From the NCBI GenBank assembly GCA_016280345.1, contig JAEEGN010000133.1, forward strand, positions 1-6,751: a stretch of DNA of 6,751 nt. The letters are read 5' to 3'. Below, piece by piece: positions 6,132-6,751 of the stretch. A program made the translations under genes and the position numbers. The notes under the pieces were generated by a model, which saw only the letters and a list, made by a program, of their open reading frames with translations, made no database searches and was not told the origin of the DNA. Origin of the DNA: Selenomonadaceae bacterium. Its GTDB lineage: Bacteria; Bacillota; Negativicutes; Selenomonadales; Selenomonadaceae. Each line of letters opens with the position of its first letter. Within the stretch, counting starts at the first letter, position 1.

Positions 6132-6343
6132 AGTAAAGACAAAACTCTCGTCATCAAAAAGATAGGAAATATCATTCCGATAATGGTTGAAAAGGATGTT
6201 CTCAACGGTGTTTTCCTTTGCCCGGTCGGGGGCAAAGGTTTCGCCGGTGACACAGGCGGCGAGAGCGAGGAAGTTTTCCTTTTCCCGGAAGAAGGAGCGA
6301 AAAACAGTGTCCTTGTAAGTTCGGTTCACAGTGGTCATGGCTT

Positions 6344-6350
6344 TCCTCCT
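6344..6350 (-). promoter_or_regulatory. Ribosome binding site of the Rpn gene
   Basis: AGGAGGA on the minus strand just before the ATG at 6338. It decides the start over an upstream in-frame ATG at 6368, which would place this site inside the coding region. Confidence 0.8.
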
Positions 6351-6419
6351 ATGATAAGTATTGCACAAAACCGGCGTTCTGCGAAGGATTTTCCGAAAAT
6401 ATCCGGGAATGCCGCCCCC

Positions 6420-6751
6420 TTATGGCAGCGAAGCGGCGTCTCCGGCGGCGGATCCGGCGGTGAGGCGGCGCAGGAGGCTTTCCTGCTGCTCGCGGACGAT
6501 GTCGGCGTGGAGGGAACGGGCGTCGGCCAGATGGCGGCGGACGGTGGCGGCGGACCAGCCGAGAGGGATGCGGCGCCCGTCGGGAAGCTCGATGGCGGGG
6601 CGGACGGCAGGCAACGCTTCCGCCGCGGGGCCATTTCCCGCGAGGACGCCGTCAGGAGTTTTTTCCGCGGCAGCATCGTCAGCGGCTGACACCGGGGCGC
6701 GGCGGCGGGCCGTTCTGCCGGGTTTCGCCGACGCGGCGGGCAGGCGCTCCG
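6420..6751 (-). CDS. C-terminal part of an unrecognised Ala/Arg-rich protein (partial)
   Basis: The frame is open from the window edge to a TAA at 6420, giving at least 109 residues. A GTG at 6692 could serve as a start, but no ribosome site precedes it and the frame stays open upstream, so the gene most likely begins outside the window. The visible part starts with a low-complexity Ala/Arg/Pro stretch. It then has a compact segment IELPDGRRIPLGWSAATVRRHLADARSLHADIVREQ (given in two parts for reading: IELPDGRRIPLGW, then SAATVRRHLADARSL) likely to be a strand plus helices, and a short Ala/Gly-rich tail. I do not recognise a family. It ends 81 bp before the Rpn start on the same strand, with no convincing terminator between. 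In such GC-rich DNA other frames are also open, so reality of the gene is only moderately supported. Confidence 0.45.
   Translation of the reverse strand, partial: ERLPAASAKPGRTARRRAPVSAADDAAAEKTPDGVLAGNGPAAEALPAVRPAIELPDGRRIPLGWSAATVRRHLADARSLHADIVREQQESLLRRLTAGSAAGDAASLP

Larger units (their letters stand above)
5373..6338 (-). pseudogene. Rpn family recombination-promoting nuclease/putative transposase, interrupted
   Basis: Two same-frame pieces form one gene. The N-terminal piece (6338-6132) has YKDTVFRSFFREKENFLALA and ENILFNHYRNDISYLFDDESFVFT, which includes the catalytic-region Asp. The C-terminal piece (6014-5373) resumes at EHQSTWNGNMPLRMLFYLA, the hallmark E-x-Q of this PD-(D/E)XK family. 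It ends with the usual Gly/Gln-rich helix (GREQGIEQG) and a helix-turn-helix-like tail (LTLIAKVSGWTEDRIRAL). The 117-bp element at 6015-6131 separates them and adds TAG TGA in frame (6122-6117). Without it the gene would be 282 residues, a normal Rpn length. The start at 6338 (MTTVNRT) follows AGGAGG (6345-6350), 6 nt away. As it stands the product would stop before the E-x-Q, so no active nuclease is expected. The C-terminal piece has no ribosome site of its own. Rpn proteins promote RecA-independent recombination. Confidence 0.85.

Noticed and set aside
6183..6689. A 168-codon + strand frame
   Set aside because: Antisense to the Rpn N-terminus and its ribosome site; Gly-rich low-complexity product.

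Overview
The window looks like a GC-rich chromosomal segment of a diderm Firmicute, most plausibly a Selenomonas-like Negativicute. This is inferred from three things: a large RTX-repeat protein of the kind exported by type I secretion, a tandem DUF1659/DUF2922 small-gene pair with near-perfect Shine-Dalgarno sequences, and an Rpn (PD-(D/E)XK) nuclease-transposase gene. The taxonomy is a family-level guess. All credible genes lie on the minus strand.

Layout from right to left, which is the direction of transcription. (1) 6751-6420: the C-terminal end of an unrecognised Ala/Arg-rich protein running in from outside the window. (2) 6338-5373: an Rpn nuclease gene broken by a 117-bp two-hairpin element at 6015-6131, followed by a good intrinsic terminator at 5267-5315. 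(3) 5147-4590: a DUF1659 gene and a DUF2922 gene, ending at a hairpin at 4539-4580. (4) 4589-4153: a non-coding stretch holding a 12-bp palindrome, short direct repeats and A/T tracts. (5) 4152-4008: a strong promoter and a structured leader of about 110 nt. (6) 4007-231: a 1,258-residue, cysteine-free RTX/S-layer-like protein with extreme codon bias, ending at a 15-bp terminator hairpin at 155-188. (7) 1-150: an intergenic GC-rich palindromic repeat.

The most interesting item is the element inside the Rpn gene. It consists of two tandem, 71%-identical copies of one imperfect hairpin. On the minus strand each hairpin carries a tandem G-A/G-A internal loop in the same place, with at least two compensatory base-pair changes between the copies. 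Both units begin ATG and end CAT. Removing exactly 117 bp rejoins the Rpn frame at the catalytic E-x-Q motif with no target duplication. This resembles a non-autonomous, transposase-dependent miniature element, possibly of the single-strand (IS200/IS605-like) type; that mechanism is a hypothesis. The large gene is ordinary in class but shows codon-usage mosaicism and a long structured leader. The window contains no secretion genes, so its export route is inferred from the protein alone.
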